DNA from: Hymenobacter glacialis
Lineage (GTDB): Bacteria > Bacteroidota > Bacteroidia > Cytophagales > Hymenobacteraceae
Direction: 5' to 3'
DNA length: 36,937 nucleotides
NCBI RefSeq assembly: GCF_001816165.1
Contig: NZ_MDZC01000060.1
Span: 1-36,937 of the forward strand
Program-made: the position numbers and the translations under genes
The notes under the pieces: generated by a model
Seen by the model: the letters and a program-made list of their open reading frames with translations, nothing else
Told to the model about the DNA's origin: nothing
The model's database searches: none
Shown here: piece after piece, positions 15,070 through 24,412 of the stretch
Layout of the letters: each line of letters starts with the position of its first letter
Numbering within the stretch: the first letter of the stretch is position 1

Positions 15070-16758
15070 TTACTTGGCGTAGGCCACGGCGCGCATCTCC
15101 CGGATTACGGTGATTTTAATCTGGCCGGGGTACTGCATTTCCTTCTCAATCTTCTGCGAAATTTCGAAGCTCAGCTCGGCGGCGCGCTCGTCGGTCACGT
15201 TCTCGGCGTCTACCATCACGCGCAGCTCGCGGCCGGCCTGAATGGCGAAGCACTGGTTCACGCCCTTGAAGCCGTTGGCGGTTTCTTCCAGCTGCTTGAG
15301 GCGCTTGATGTAGCTTTCCATCATCTCGCGGCGGGCGCCGGGGCGCGAGCCCGAAATGGCGTCGCAGGCCTGCACCAGCGGCGAAATCATGGCCGTCATC
15401 TCAATCTCATCATGGTGGGCACCGATGGCGTTTACCACGTCGGGGTGCTCTTTCCACTTCTTGGCCATCTCCATGCCCAAAATGGCGTGGGGCAGCTCGG
15501 GCTCCTCGGTGCTCACCTTGCCGATGTCGTGCAGCAGGCCGGCGCGCTTGGCTTTCTTCACGTCGAGGCCCATTTCGGCGGCCATGGTGGCGCAGAGGTT
15601 GGCTACTTCGCGTGAGTGTTGCAGCAAGTTCTGGCCGTAGGAAGAACGGAAACGCATCCGGCCCACCATCTTAATTAGCTCTGGGTGCAGACCGTGAATG
15701 CCCAGGTCGATGATGGTCTTCTCGCCAATCTCAACGATTTCCTCCTCAATGTTTTTGCGGGTTTTGGCCACAATCTCCTCCACGCGGGCGGGGTGAATCC
15801 GGCCGTCCTTTACCAGCAAGTGCAGCGAGAGGCGGGCAATTTCACGCCGCACCGGGTCGAAGCCCGAGATAATGATGGCCTCCGGCGTGTCGTCCACGAT
15901 GATTTCCACACCCGTGGCGGCTTCAAGCGCCCGGATGTTGCGGCCCTCGCGGCCAATAATTTTGCCCTTCACGTCGTCGCTTTCAATGTTGAAAATCGAC
16001 ACGCAGTTCTCAATGGCGTGCTCGGAAGCAGTGCGCTGAATGGTTTCCAGCACAATCTTCTTCGCGTCTTTGGTAGCGGTCAGCTTGGCCTGGGCCACGG
16101 TGTCCTTCACGTAGGAGCTGGCCTGAATCTGGGCCTCGTTTTTCAACGATTCCACCAGTTGCTCGCGGGCTTCGGCGGCGGTCAGGTTGGCAATGGTTTC
16201 GAGCTGGCGCTGCACGCTGTGCAGCTGCTCGTCGGCTTCTTTTTGCTTCTCCTCGAGTTCGGCTAAGGCTTCTTCGTGGTCGGTGCGGCGCTTTTCGGCC
16301 TGACTTTCCAGCTTCTCGCGGAGCTGCTGGGTGTCGGTCTGGTTTTTCTCGCGGGCCTTGTCCAGCTCCACTTCCTTGCGCTGCAGTTGTTCCAGCTGGC
16401 GCTGGGTGGTTTCGGTGAGCAGCTTGATGCTTTGCTCCTGCTCCACCACGCCCTGGCGGCGCTCTGTCAGCTCCTGCTCCAGGGTTTGCTTGAGGCGGCG
16501 GCTTTCGGTGTCAAATTCGTTGCGCAGGTTCTTGAACTTGTTCTTGGATTGCTCCAGTCGCTCGTCGGCCTGCTTTATCTTTTCGTCGCGGAGGCGGTTG
16601 CCTTTCTCCTCGGCGTCGCGGAGGATTTGTTGGGCCTGGGCCGTGGCCTGGCCTTCGTGGTCCAGCCGGGCTTTGCCGGCCAGCATCTTGCCAAGCACGA
16701 AGCCCGCCGCAAGGGCGACCACCGCGGCCAGCAAGATGTACATTATGGTTGGTGACAT
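15070..16758 (-). CDS. rny: ribonuclease Y
   Basis: A 562-residue membrane-anchored endoribonuclease that starts mRNA decay, cutting single-stranded AU-rich sites. Domains: N-terminal membrane helix (about 5-25, [19 protein letters not shown]); a long coiled coil rich in E, Q, K and R (about 30-215); KH RNA-binding domain with the loop [13 protein letters not shown] (about 260-272); HD metal-dependent nuclease domain with [12 protein letters not shown] and LLHDIGK (about 385-415), and HHDE further on. The length and order are typical of the family. ATG 16758 is the longest start, but an in-frame ATG at 16743 (MYILL) also fits. A hairpin ends 5 nt before the first ATG. Downstream gene in the zapA direction of transcription. 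Confidence 0.96.
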   Translation of the reverse strand: MSPTIMYILLAAVVALAAGFVLGKMLAGKARLDHEGQATAQAQQILRDAEEKGNRLRDEKIKQADERLEQSKNKFKNLRNEFDTESRRLKQTLEQELTERRQGVVEQEQSIKLLTETTQRQLEQLQRKEVELDKAREKNQTDTQQLREKLESQAEKRRTDHEEALAELEEKQKEADEQLHSVQRQLETIANLTAAEAREQLVESLKNEAQIQASSYVKDTVAQAKLTATKDAKKIVLETIQRTASEHAIENCVSIFNIESDDVKGKIIGREGRNIRALEAATGVEIIVDDTPEAIIISGFDPVRREIARLSLHLLVKDGRIHPARVEEIVAKTRKNIEEEIVEIGEKTIIDLGIHGLHPELIKMVGRMRFRSSYGQNLLQHSREVANLCATMAAEMGLDVKKAKRAGLLHDIGKVSTEEPELPHAILGMEMAKKWKEHPDVVNAIGAHHDEIEMTAMISPLVQACDAISGSRPGARREMMESYIKRLKQLEETANGFKGVNQCFAIQAGRELRVMVDAENVTDERAAELSFEISQKIEKEMQYPGQIKITVIREMRAVAYAK

Positions 16759-16762
16759 GTAA

Positions 16763-16791
16763 TTATGGTTTTGGATGGGTAAAAACCATAA
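16763..16791 (-). promoter_or_regulatory. hairpin in the 5' leader of rny
   Basis: TTATGGTTTT (16763-16772) and AAAACCATAA (16782-16791) are exact reverse complements around a 9-nt loop. In the rny mRNA the stem ends 4 nt before the first ATG, where it could limit ribosome access or serve as a processing target. Confidence 0.55.
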
Positions 16792-16808
16792 CTGGAGGGA
16801 ACAATTTT

Positions 16809-16858
16809 GCCCGGGCTACAGGCGGGAGCGGCCGATTGCCGCGCTCGCCCTGCCGGGC
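16809..16858 (-). ncRNA. structured GC-rich element between zapA and rny, candidate 6S-like RNA
   Basis: On the minus strand GCCCGGCAGG pairs with CCTG-(TAGC)-CCGGGC, and inside it GAGC/GCTC and GGC/GCC close a small AATCG loop, giving a long bulged hairpin in a 129-nt gap. No T-run follows on either strand, so it is not a plain terminator. In gammaproteobacteria zapA is next to ssrS (6S RNA), and 6S RNAs are also long bulged hairpins; that is the only ground for the suggestion. It may be simply an mRNA structure. Confidence 0.25.
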
Positions 16859-16870
16859 CAACGAGTGTGC

Positions 16871-16903
16871 GGTGCTGCGCGCGGGTATTACCGCGTCAGC
16901 ACC
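16871..16903 (-). other. hairpin spanning the zapA stop codon
   Basis: GGTGCTG (16871-16877) and CAGCACC (16897-16903) pair, and CGCGG/CCGCG extends the stem inward with a small loop that contains the zapA TAA (16888-16890). There is no T-run, so a processing or stabilising role is more likely than termination. Confidence 0.6.
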
Positions 16904-17181
16904 ACGCCTGCCAGCAGCTCGTCGAAACGAGCCAGCCGCTCGGTCAGCGCCGCATCGGTGCCGTCCTTTTCCTTGCTCACTTTCAATTGGTCGGCCATGG
17001 TGGCCAGCGCAATCATGGCCAGGAGGTCCTGCTTGTCCTGTATGCCGTAGCCTTCTCTGAATTCGCGCAGCTTGTCGCCCAGCAGCCGCCCGGCCAGGCG
17101 CAGCCGTTCCTCATCCTGCACGTCCACGCGCATGGGATAGTCCCGGTCAGCAATACGAATTTTGATGGCTAGCTCGCTCAT
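16888..17181 (-). CDS. zapA: cell division protein ZapA
   Basis: A 97-residue ZapA, which cross-links FtsZ filaments at the division ring. It begins MSELAIKIRIADRDYPMRVD, the beta-strand start of the family (K-x-x-I-x-x-x-x-Y-x-x), followed by EERLRLAGRLLGDKLREFR and the helix DLLAMIALATMADQL with the conserved Met-Ala-Ala-Leu-type core. The C-terminal helix has coiled-coil character. It follows the short coiled-coil gene by 38 nt and precedes rny on the same strand, so all three are probably one transcript. Confidence 0.9.
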   Translation of the reverse strand: MSELAIKIRIADRDYPMRVDVQDEERLRLAGRLLGDKLREFREGYGIQDKQDLLAMIALATMADQLKVSKEKDGTDAALTERLARFDELLAGVVLTR

Positions 17182-17219
17182 AAAGCGGGTGTTACGGCGG
17201 TGGGGTGAGGGTCAGTGGG

Positions 17220-17558
17220 TTAGTCTCTCAAATAGGCAAGACACTTGTCCAGTTCGCGGATATATTCGTTGAGGCGCAGTTTTAATTCGTTGGCATGGGT
17301 GGGTTCCCCAGCTATGGTGTGTACAAGTTTAACAATATTTTCCTGGTTTTGGCGCTCCTTGAGTTGCTTGTCCCGCTCGCGCACGTCGGCCCGCAGCTGC
17401 TGCACGTTGGTGTTGGCATCGGCCAGCTCCTCACGCAATTGCTGATAGGCAGCCACTAAGGTGCTAATCTGCCGTTCCAGGCGGTCGAGTTGCGCAAGCT
17501 GTTGGGAGGAGGCCACGGGCAGGATAAATTTTTGCGTGAAGATAAAGCCAGTCCCCAA
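17220..17558 (-). CDS. small coiled-coil protein upstream of zapA
   Basis: Up to 112 residues. The middle (about 20-75, LAQLDRLERQ...LKERQNQENI) is one long heptad-type coiled coil, followed by NELKLRLNEYIRELDKCLAYL. Together with its place directly before zapA this suggests a ZapB-like or ZapA-partner role, but that is an inference. The start is unsure: 17558 is a TTG, and a GTG at 17516 would begin the protein at VASSQQLAQ and remove an unconvincing N-terminus. No ATG is available in frame before the coiled coil. Confidence 0.7.
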   Translation of the reverse strand: MGTGFIFTQKFILPVASSQQLAQLDRLERQISTLVAAYQQLREELADANTNVQQLRADVRERDKQLKERQNQENIVKLVHTIAGEPTHANELKLRLNEYIRELDKCLAYLRD

Positions 17559-17673
17559 AAGCTACGCTTTACCCGGAACTGGTTTGCAACTTACTACTCA
17601 GGCAGCTTTGCAAAAGTTGATAGGCCGCCCACTTGCGCACGCCTGGCCCGCAAGCGGAACCGTGCCAGCCGGA

Positions 17674-17773
17674 AAAAAAGAACGTCCTGCCGGGTTTGTC
17701 AAAGCCGTTCGCCTGGAAAGTAATGGAATACTCTCGCAGTAAAAATGCTTCAACAAGCTCAGCAGGACGTTCC
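17674..17773 (-). terminator. long-loop terminator after M16 peptidase copy A
   Basis: On the minus strand GGAACGTCCTGC pairs with GCAGGACGTTC followed by a run of seven T. The loop is about 75 nt and holds a copy of the CTGAGCTTGTTGAAGCA dispersed repeat (17746-17772). Confidence 0.7.
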
Positions 17774-17808
17774 GCTACCGCTCAAACGGGGGCATCAGGC
17801 CTGAAGGA

Positions 17809-20800
17809 TTACGACTTCTCTTTCTTCTCCTTCTTGCCTTTTTTGGTTTTAGCCTTGAATTTGCTTCCGTCATCGTCTTTGGACTTTATTTTCTGGTCCT
17901 CTACCGGCATGGGGGCGGGAGCTGGCGCGGCCATGGCCACGGGCTTGCCTTCCAGGTCGAGCTGCACCACGGGGTAGCCCAGGGCCTGCAGCGAGGGCAA
18001 CTGCTTCTCATCGCCCACCACCACGATGTACATCTTATCGGCTGGCAGGTACTGCTTGGCAATGGCCTGCACTTCTTCCTTCTTCAGGCCTTTCAGGATG
18101 TCCGTCTGCTGGTTGACGTAAGTAGGCTGCAGGTCATACTCCACCAGGCGGGCCAGGAAGCCGGCTTTCTGCTGGCCGGTCTCGTACTTAAGAGCGTCGC
18201 TCTGGCCGATGGACGACTGCACGAAAGCCAGCTCCTCATCGGAAATGCCGTCCTGGTAATTGGTGATTTCACTCATGAACTCCTTCACCGACGCGGCCGT
18301 GGCATCGGCGCGCACACCCGCCTGGGCCGTAAACGGACCCGCGTAGCGGGTGCCGGCAAAGCCCGAACGGGCGCCGTAGGTGTAGCCCTTGTTCTCGCGC
18401 AGGTTCAGGTTGATGCGCGAGTTGAAGGCGCCGCCCAGCAGGTAGTTGGCCAGGTAAGCTTTGTAGTACGGGCCGGTAGCATCGTACTTCATGTCGGTGA
18501 GGTAGCCCACGCGGATTTCAGATTGGGCCGCGCCCGGCTTGTTCACGAAATACACGGTGGTTTTGTCGGGCTGCACGCCGGCCATGTCGGTCGGGATGGT
18601 CACGTCCTTTTTACCCCAGTTTTTCAGGAAGCCCAGCTGTCCCGTGAGGGCCTTCTGGTCCACGTCGCCCACGGCCACCAGCGAGCTCACATTGGGAGCG
18701 TAGTAGGTGTTGTAGAAGTTCTTCACGTCATCCAGCGTGAGGCTGCTCACCGACGCGGTGGTGCCGGCCACGGGCGTGCCGGCAATGTTGCCGGTGCCGT
18801 ACAGCAGGCGGTTATAAGTCAGGTCGGCGATGATGGCCGGCTGGTTGACGAAGTTAGCAATGCCTTCCAGCTGCTGCTTCTTCACGCGGTCAAAGTCGGC
18901 GGCGTCAAAACGGGGGTGCAGCAGGCGCTGGTCCAGCAAGGCCATGGTGGCGGGCAGGTTTTTGGTAAGGCTCTGCACGTACACGGTGGTCTCGCTGTCG
19001 CCGGCGCTCACCGATACTGAGGAGCCCAGCTTGTCGAGCTCGGCCGAGAACTGCTCGCCGGTGTATTTCTCCGAGCCCTCGTTCAGCATTCTAGCCGTGA
19101 GCTGGGCAATGCCGGCCTTATCGGGCATGGCTTGCTCCAGGCGGTGGCCACCGCGGATGCTCAGGCGCATGGTCACGGCCGGAATTTCGGTGTTCTTGGT
19201 GCCTACTATTTTCAGGCCGTTGGCTAGTGTTTCCTGGTACAGGGCGGGCACTTTCACCACGGGGTTGGTGCCGGAGGCGGGCTGCTTGGTGCGGTCGAAA
19301 GTGTCAGTGGGCTTCACGTACTTCAGGCCGGCGTAGCCGTAGTCGGGCGCTTTGTAGCCGGACTGGTCGATGGTGAAGTTGTCGGGCTTGGCCGCGGTCA
19401 CGCCACCCGTCTTGGGAATGACGCTCAGAATCACGGCCTTCTTGCCCTTAATGTATTTATCGTACACGCGCTGCACATCTGTCTTGGTCAGGGCCTTGAG
19501 TGCCTTGCTTTCCTGTACAATGCGGTTGGGATTGTTGAAGTAGGTCTGGTTGGCGGCCAGCTGGCTCACCTTGCCGCTCACGCTGGCCAGGCCGTTGATG
19601 GTCTGAGCCTCGGTCTGGGCGCGGAAACGCTGCACATCCTCATCGCTCACGCCGGCTTTTTCAAACTCCTGCATCGTGCTGCGGATGATGGCCTCGGTGC
19701 TTTCCAGCGTGTTGCCAGGCAGGGGCAGGGCTACGAAATCGAAGAAGCCGCCCAGCTCCGAGTTCTGCTGGTAGGCTCGGGCCTCCACGGTTTTCTGGTT
19801 TTTCACCAGGTTTTTGTAGAGCAGCGAGGTCTTGCCGCCGCCCATGATGTCGGCCAGGGCGTCGAGGGCCAACTCGTCGGGATGGCCGTGGGCCACCGTC
19901 GGGAACACCATCTGCAGCATCGGGAAGCGGATGTTGTCGGTGTAGCTCACGTAGCGGTCCTGGGTGAGCACGGGCGCGGGCAGCTGCTGCACCGGCACGC
20001 TCGGGCCACGCTTAATGGAGCCGAAATACTTCTCGGCCAGCCTCACCACCTCGGCGGGCTTCACGTCGCCGCCCACGGTCAGGGTAGCGTTGTTGGGCCC
20101 GTACCAGCGCAGGAAGAAGTTCTTCAAATCCTCCACGTTCGAGCGGTCCAGGTCCTCCAGGTAGCCAATGGTGAGCCAGGAGTAGGGGTGGCCGTAGGGA
20201 TAGAGCGTTTTCGAGATGTACTCGCTGGCCAGGCCGTAGGGACGGTTGTCGTAGTTCTGGCCGCGCTCGTTTTTCACGGTGGAGCGCTGGATTTCGAACT
20301 TCTTCTGGCTCACGGCGTCCAGCAGAAAGCCCATGCGGTCGGCCTCCAGCCACAGGCCGGTCTCGAGCTGGTTGCTGGGCAGCGTCTCGTAGTAGTTGGT
20401 GCGGTCCTGGTTGGTCGAGCCGTTGAGGGTGCCACCGGCGGCGGTCACGAGCTTGAAGTGCATCTGGTCGCCCACGTTGTCGGAGCCCTGGAACATCATG
20501 TGCTCGAAGAAGTGGGCAAAGCCCGACTTGCCAATCTGCTCGCGGGCCGAGCCCACGTGGTAGGTCACGTCCACGTGCACCAAGGGGTCGGAGTGGTCCT
20601 CGGTCACCACCACGGTCAGGCCGTTGGGCAACACGTACTTCTCGTAGGGAATCACGAGCTGGCCGGGCTGCTTGGTCACTTTCTCAATCAGCTTCGTGCC
20701 GCTGGGTAGGGTGGCCAGGGCCGATTTGGAGGCCGAAGCCTTGGTGCCCTTAGCGGCAGGCTTTTGCTGGGCAACGCCCACCGTGGTGACCAGGGCCAGG

Positions 20801-20829
20801 CCCAGCGTCGTTAGAAAACGTAAACTCAT
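17809..20829 (-). CDS. M16 zinc peptidase, tandem copy A (1006 aa)
   Basis: A double-length M16 (pitrilysin-type) peptidase with signal peptide MSLRFLTTLGLALVTTVGVA, so periplasmic or cell-surface. The N-terminal half has the inverted zinc motif HFFEH (106-110) and the third ligand Glu188 in KNERGQ, 78 residues on, as in the family. The C-terminal half has no HxxEH but keeps the substrate-binding block ENKGYTYGARSGF, as in fused alpha/beta subunits. M16B fusions cut unfolded peptides inside a clamshell. The tail is a Lys/Glu-rich stretch (KTKKGKKEKKEKS) instead of a secretion domain. Third of three tandem paralogues; it has its own terminator and a TACCTTTC element upstream. Confidence 0.95.
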   Translation of the reverse strand: MSLRFLTTLGLALVTTVGVAQQKPAAKGTKASASKSALATLPSGTKLIEKVTKQPGQLVIPYEKYVLPNGLTVVVTEDHSDPLVHVDVTYHVGSAREQIGKSGFAHFFEHMMFQGSDNVGDQMHFKLVTAAGGTLNGSTNQDRTNYYETLPSNQLETGLWLEADRMGFLLDAVSQKKFEIQRSTVKNERGQNYDNRPYGLASEYISKTLYPYGHPYSWLTIGYLEDLDRSNVEDLKNFFLRWYGPNNATLTVGGDVKPAEVVRLAEKYFGSIKRGPSVPVQQLPAPVLTQDRYVSYTDNIRFPMLQMVFPTVAHGHPDELALDALADIMGGGKTSLLYKNLVKNQKTVEARAYQQNSELGGFFDFVALPLPGNTLESTEAIIRSTMQEFEKAGVSDEDVQRFRAQTEAQTINGLASVSGKVSQLAANQTYFNNPNRIVQESKALKALTKTDVQRVYDKYIKGKKAVILSVIPKTGGVTAAKPDNFTIDQSGYKAPDYGYAGLKYVKPTDTFDRTKQPASGTNPVVKVPALYQETLANGLKIVGTKNTEIPAVTMRLSIRGGHRLEQAMPDKAGIAQLTARMLNEGSEKYTGEQFSAELDKLGSSVSVSAGDSETTVYVQSLTKNLPATMALLDQRLLHPRFDAADFDRVKKQQLEGIANFVNQPAIIADLTYNRLLYGTGNIAGTPVAGTTASVSSLTLDDVKNFYNTYYAPNVSSLVAVGDVDQKALTGQLGFLKNWGKKDVTIPTDMAGVQPDKTTVYFVNKPGAAQSEIRVGYLTDMKYDATGPYYKAYLANYLLGGAFNSRINLNLRENKGYTYGARSGFAGTRYAGPFTAQAGVRADATAASVKEFMSEITNYQDGISDEELAFVQSSIGQSDALKYETGQQKAGFLARLVEYDLQPTYVNQQTDILKGLKKEEVQAIAKQYLPADKMYIVVVGDEKQLPSLQALGYPVVQLDLEGKPVAMAAPAPAPMPVEDQKIKSKDDDGSKFKAKTKKGKKEKKEKS

Positions 20830-20914
20830 TCTTGCGGAAAAATGGAAAAAATGGAGGATGAAGTAAAACGAAAGAAAGCCGTTGCCTGAATGTTATATTC
20901 AGGTTAAGCCCTGC

Positions 20915-20922
20915 GAAAGGTA
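20915..20922 (-). promoter_or_regulatory. putative -7 element (TACCTTTC) of M16 copy A
   Basis: 7 of 8 matches to TAnnTTTG on the minus strand, about 85 nt before the ATG at 20829. It supports independent transcription of copy A. Confidence 0.35.
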
Positions 20923-21033
20923 AGCCCACAGATTTATTTCATACAGAGGCGTGAGCAAAATTCCGGCCGGAGAAGCCCGAAAAACCCATGTTTACACGGG
21001 GCCACGCGCCAGCTACCGGCACCACGCGCCACC

Positions 21034-21076
21034 AAAAAGCCCGTCCTGCTGGGCTTTCGCTTCGCAGAACGGGCTT
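21034..21076 (-). terminator. terminator after M16 copy B
   Basis: On the minus strand AAGCCCGT...ACGGGCTT followed by further T's, with an extra inner pairing (TCTGC/GCAGGA). The right arm carries the CGTCCTGCTGGGC motif shared with other terminators in the window. Confidence 0.8.
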
Positions 21077-21108
21077 GCTATGGTTCAGGTGCTGCGTGCA
21101 CCCCAGAA

Positions 21109-24100
21109 CTACGACTTGTCCTTCTTGGCTTTTTTGGTCTTAACCTTCATTTTGCCGCCGTCTTCGGTTTTGGTTTTCATCTTCTCGTCTTCCACCGGCA
21201 TCACGTTTTGGGCCGGGGCGGCCATGGCCACGGGCTGGCCCTCCAAGTCCAGCTCCACCACGGGGTAGCCGAGCTCCCTCAGGGCCGGGAGCTGCTTGCT
21301 GTCGCCCACCACCACGATGTACATCTTGTCGGCCGGCAGATACTTTTTGGACGCGGCCAGCACCTCCTCCTTGGTCAGGCTCTTTAGAATAAGGCTGCGC
21401 TCGTCCACGTAGGTGGTGGGCAGGTTGTACTCCACAATCCGGCTGAGGAAGTTGGCTTTCTGCGGGCCGGTTTCGTAGCGCAACGCGTCGCTCTGGCCAA
21501 TGGCCGTTTGCATGAAGCTCAGGTCGTCGTCGGAAATACCGTTCTGGTAGTTGGTGATTTCGCTCATGAATTCTTTCACCGATGGCGCGGTGGCATCGGC
21601 GCGCACGCCGGCCTGGGCCGTGAACGGGCCCGCGTAGGTTGTGCCCGCGAAGCCCGAGCGCGCCCCGTAGGTGTAACCCTTGGTTTCGCGCAGGTTCATG
21701 TTAAGGCGCGATAAGAAGCCGTCGCCCAAGGTGAAATTTGCCAGGTAGGCACGGTAGAATTCACCTGTGGCATCATAGGGCAGGGCCAGGTAGCCAATGC
21801 GAATTTCGGACTGGGCCGCGCCGGGTTTGTTCACGAAATACAGGCGGGTCTGGTCGGGCTGCGCGGCGGGCAGGGCCCCGGGCAGGGCCACGTCCTTTTT
21901 GGGCCAGGCCTTGAGGAAGGCCAACTGGGGCGCAATGTCTTGCTGGCCCACGTCGCCCACAATGGTGAGGAAGCTCACATTGGGCGCGTAGTTCTGCTGG
22001 TAGAACTGCTTCACGTCGTCGAGGGTGAGGGTGCTGGCGGTGGCGGTGGTGCCGCTGGCCGCTACGCTCATCACGTTGGCGGGGCCGTAGAGCAAGCGGC
22101 TGTACGTCTTGTCGGCGATGACCACCGGCAGGGTATTCTGGTTGGCAATGCCTTCCAGGGCCTGCTTCTTGAGGCGGGCAAAGTCAGCCGGGTCGAAGCG
22201 CGGGTGCAGCAGCCGTTCCTCCACCAAAGCCAGCGTGGCCGGCAGGTTTTTGGTCAGGCTCTGCACCGACAGCAGGGTGCGGTCGTCGCCGGCCGAAATT
22301 TGCACGCTGCTCCCTAGCTTCTCCAGCTCGGCCGCAAACTGCTCGCTCGTGTATTTCTCCGAGCCTTCGTTGAGCATGGCCGCCGTGAGGCTTGCCACCC
22401 CGGCTTTGGCCGGGTTGGCTTGCTCGAGGCGGTGGCCGCCGCGAATGGTGAGCAGCATGGTAACGGCCGGAATCTCGGTGTTGCGGGTGCCAATTACTTT
22501 GAGGCCGTTGGCGAACTCCTCGCGGTACAAGGCTGGTATTTTAACGACCGGGTTGCCGGCGGCGGCGGGCTGCTTGCCCCGGTCGAAGTTGTCGGTTGCC
22601 TTCACGTATTTCAAGTCGGCGTACTCGTCTTTGGGGGCCTTGTAGCTCGACTTGTCCAGCGTAAAGTTGTCGGGCTTGGCCGCCGCCACGCCACCGGACT
22701 TAGGAATGACGCTCAGGATAACGGCCTTCTTGCCTTTTAGGTACTTGTCGTACACGCGCTGCACGTCGGCCTTACGTAGGGCTTTAAGCTCCTTGGTCTC
22801 AACCGTGATATAATTCGGGTTGTTGAAGTAGGTCTGATTGGCGGCCAGCTGGCTCACTTTGCCGCTCACGCTGGCCAGGCTGTTTACCATTCGGGCCTCG
22901 GTCTGGGCCTTGAATCGCTGCAGGTCCTCATCCATCACCCCGCGCTGCTCAAACTCGGCCATGGTGCTGCGCACCACGCTTTCGAGGCTGTCGAGGCCTT
23001 TGCCAGGAAAGGCGCGGGCCGTGAAACCCAGCACGCCGTCCAGCTCCGAGCTCCGCTGGTAAGCGTTGGCTTGGGTGGCTTTCTGCGTTTTTATCAAATT
23101 TTTGTAGAGCAGCGAGTTTTTACCGCCGCCCAGGATTTCAGCTAAGGCAGTCAGGGCCAAATCGTCGGGGTGGCCGGCAGCCACGGTGGGGTACACCATC
23201 TGCAGCATGGGAAAGCGGATGTTATCGGCGTAGCTCACGTAGCGGTCGGTGGCCAGCACGGGCGCAACTGGAGTGGTTTTGGCCACGGCCGGGCCGCGCT
23301 TGATGCTGCCGAAGTACTTCTCCACCATTTTCACCACTTCGGCGGGCTTCACGTCGCCGCCCACGGTCAGGGTGGCGTTGTTGGGGCCATACCAGCGCAG
23401 AAAAAACTTCTTCAGGTCCTCCACATTCGAGCGGTCCAGGTCTTCGAGCGAGCCAATGGTGGACCAGGAGTAGGGGTGGCCGTAGGGGTACAGCGTGCGG
23501 CTGATGTACTCGTTGGCGAGGCCGTAGGGGCGGTTGTCGTAGTTCTGGCCGCGCTCGTTTTTCACCGTGGCCCGCTGCACCTCAAACCGCTCCTGCGTCA
23601 CGGCATCGAGCAGGAAGCCCATCCGGTCGGACTCCAGCCACAGGGCCTTTTCCAACTGATTGTTCGGCAGGGTTTCGTAGTAGTTGGTGCGGTCCGTGTT
23701 CGTCGAGCCATTATTGCTGCCGCCGGCGCCAATCGTCACCTTATCGAAAGTGCCTTTGGGTGCGTGGTCGGAGCCTTCGAACATCATGTGCTCGAAGAAG
23801 TGAGCAAAGCCTGACTTGCCAATCTGCTCGCGGGCCGAGCCCACATGGTAGGTCACGTCTACGTGTACCAAGGGGTCGGAGTGGTCCTCGCTCACAATGA
23901 GCGTCAGCCCATTGGGCAACACGTACTTCTCGTAAGGAATCACGAGTTGGCCGGGCTGCTTGCTCACTTTTTCCACCAGCTTGGTGCCGCCGGCAGTAGT
24001 CGCCAGGGCCTTGCTGGAAGCCGCAGACTTGGCACCCGTTTTGGCAACTGGTTTTTTCTGGGCTACAGCCGGAGACGCGGCCAGCAGGGCCGCGCACAGA

Positions 24101-24129
24101 ATGGGTAAAGCGGAGTACTTCATACGCAA
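21109..24129 (-). CDS. M16 zinc peptidase, tandem copy B (1006 aa)
   Basis: Same architecture as copy A: signal peptide (MKYSALPILCAALLAASPAVA, starting at the second Met at 24123 or at 24129), zinc motif HFFEH (110-114), third ligand Glu192, inactive C-terminal half with ETKGYTYGARSGF. It is the most diverged of the three. After HFFEHMMFEGS it has DHAPKGTFDKVTIGAGGSNN where A and C have DNVGDQMHFKLVTAAGGTLN, so the wall of the chamber near the active site differs. The basic tail (KMKTKTEDGGKMKVKTKK) is shared with copy C, not A. It has its own downstream terminator. The upstream promoter is not obvious. Confidence 0.95.
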   Translation of the reverse strand: MRMKYSALPILCAALLAASPAVAQKKPVAKTGAKSAASSKALATTAGGTKLVEKVSKQPGQLVIPYEKYVLPNGLTLIVSEDHSDPLVHVDVTYHVGSAREQIGKSGFAHFFEHMMFEGSDHAPKGTFDKVTIGAGGSNNGSTNTDRTNYYETLPNNQLEKALWLESDRMGFLLDAVTQERFEVQRATVKNERGQNYDNRPYGLANEYISRTLYPYGHPYSWSTIGSLEDLDRSNVEDLKKFFLRWYGPNNATLTVGGDVKPAEVVKMVEKYFGSIKRGPAVAKTTPVAPVLATDRYVSYADNIRFPMLQMVYPTVAAGHPDDLALTALAEILGGGKNSLLYKNLIKTQKATQANAYQRSSELDGVLGFTARAFPGKGLDSLESVVRSTMAEFEQRGVMDEDLQRFKAQTEARMVNSLASVSGKVSQLAANQTYFNNPNYITVETKELKALRKADVQRVYDKYLKGKKAVILSVIPKSGGVAAAKPDNFTLDKSSYKAPKDEYADLKYVKATDNFDRGKQPAAAGNPVVKIPALYREEFANGLKVIGTRNTEIPAVTMLLTIRGGHRLEQANPAKAGVASLTAAMLNEGSEKYTSEQFAAELEKLGSSVQISAGDDRTLLSVQSLTKNLPATLALVEERLLHPRFDPADFARLKKQALEGIANQNTLPVVIADKTYSRLLYGPANVMSVAASGTTATASTLTLDDVKQFYQQNYAPNVSFLTIVGDVGQQDIAPQLAFLKAWPKKDVALPGALPAAQPDQTRLYFVNKPGAAQSEIRIGYLALPYDATGEFYRAYLANFTLGDGFLSRLNMNLRETKGYTYGARSGFAGTTYAGPFTAQAGVRADATAPSVKEFMSEITNYQNGISDDDLSFMQTAIGQSDALRYETGPQKANFLSRIVEYNLPTTYVDERSLILKSLTKEEVLAASKKYLPADKMYIVVVGDSKQLPALRELGYPVVELDLEGQPVAMAAPAQNVMPVEDEKMKTKTEDGGKMKVKTKKAKKDKS

Positions 24130-24345
24130 AAAAAATCAGGGTAGTAAAAAAGCAAGATGAATCAGGGCGCAACTTAGCGACGCGGGCGTGACTGGAGCGC
24201 CGGGCAACTGGGCAGCACGTTCTCGCGCCAGACACCCGCAACACAGGGAACAGTTCCAGCAGGTGCTCTGGTAAGTTTCTGCCGCGCGTCAAGGCCAGGC
24301 AGGAGCTTGACATGCCACTTACCGACTGCTGCATCCAGCTGCAGT

Positions 24346-24383
24346 AAAAAGCGGGACGCCGGCTCAACGCCAACGTCCCGCTT
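24346..24383 (-). terminator. terminator after M16 copy C
   Basis: On the minus strand AAGCGGGACG pairs with CGTCCCGCTT, followed by T5. It lies between the stop of copy C (24413) and the start of copy B (24129). Confidence 0.85.
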
Positions 24384-24412
24384 CCGGACTCAATCAGATA
24401 ATGACAAGCGGC

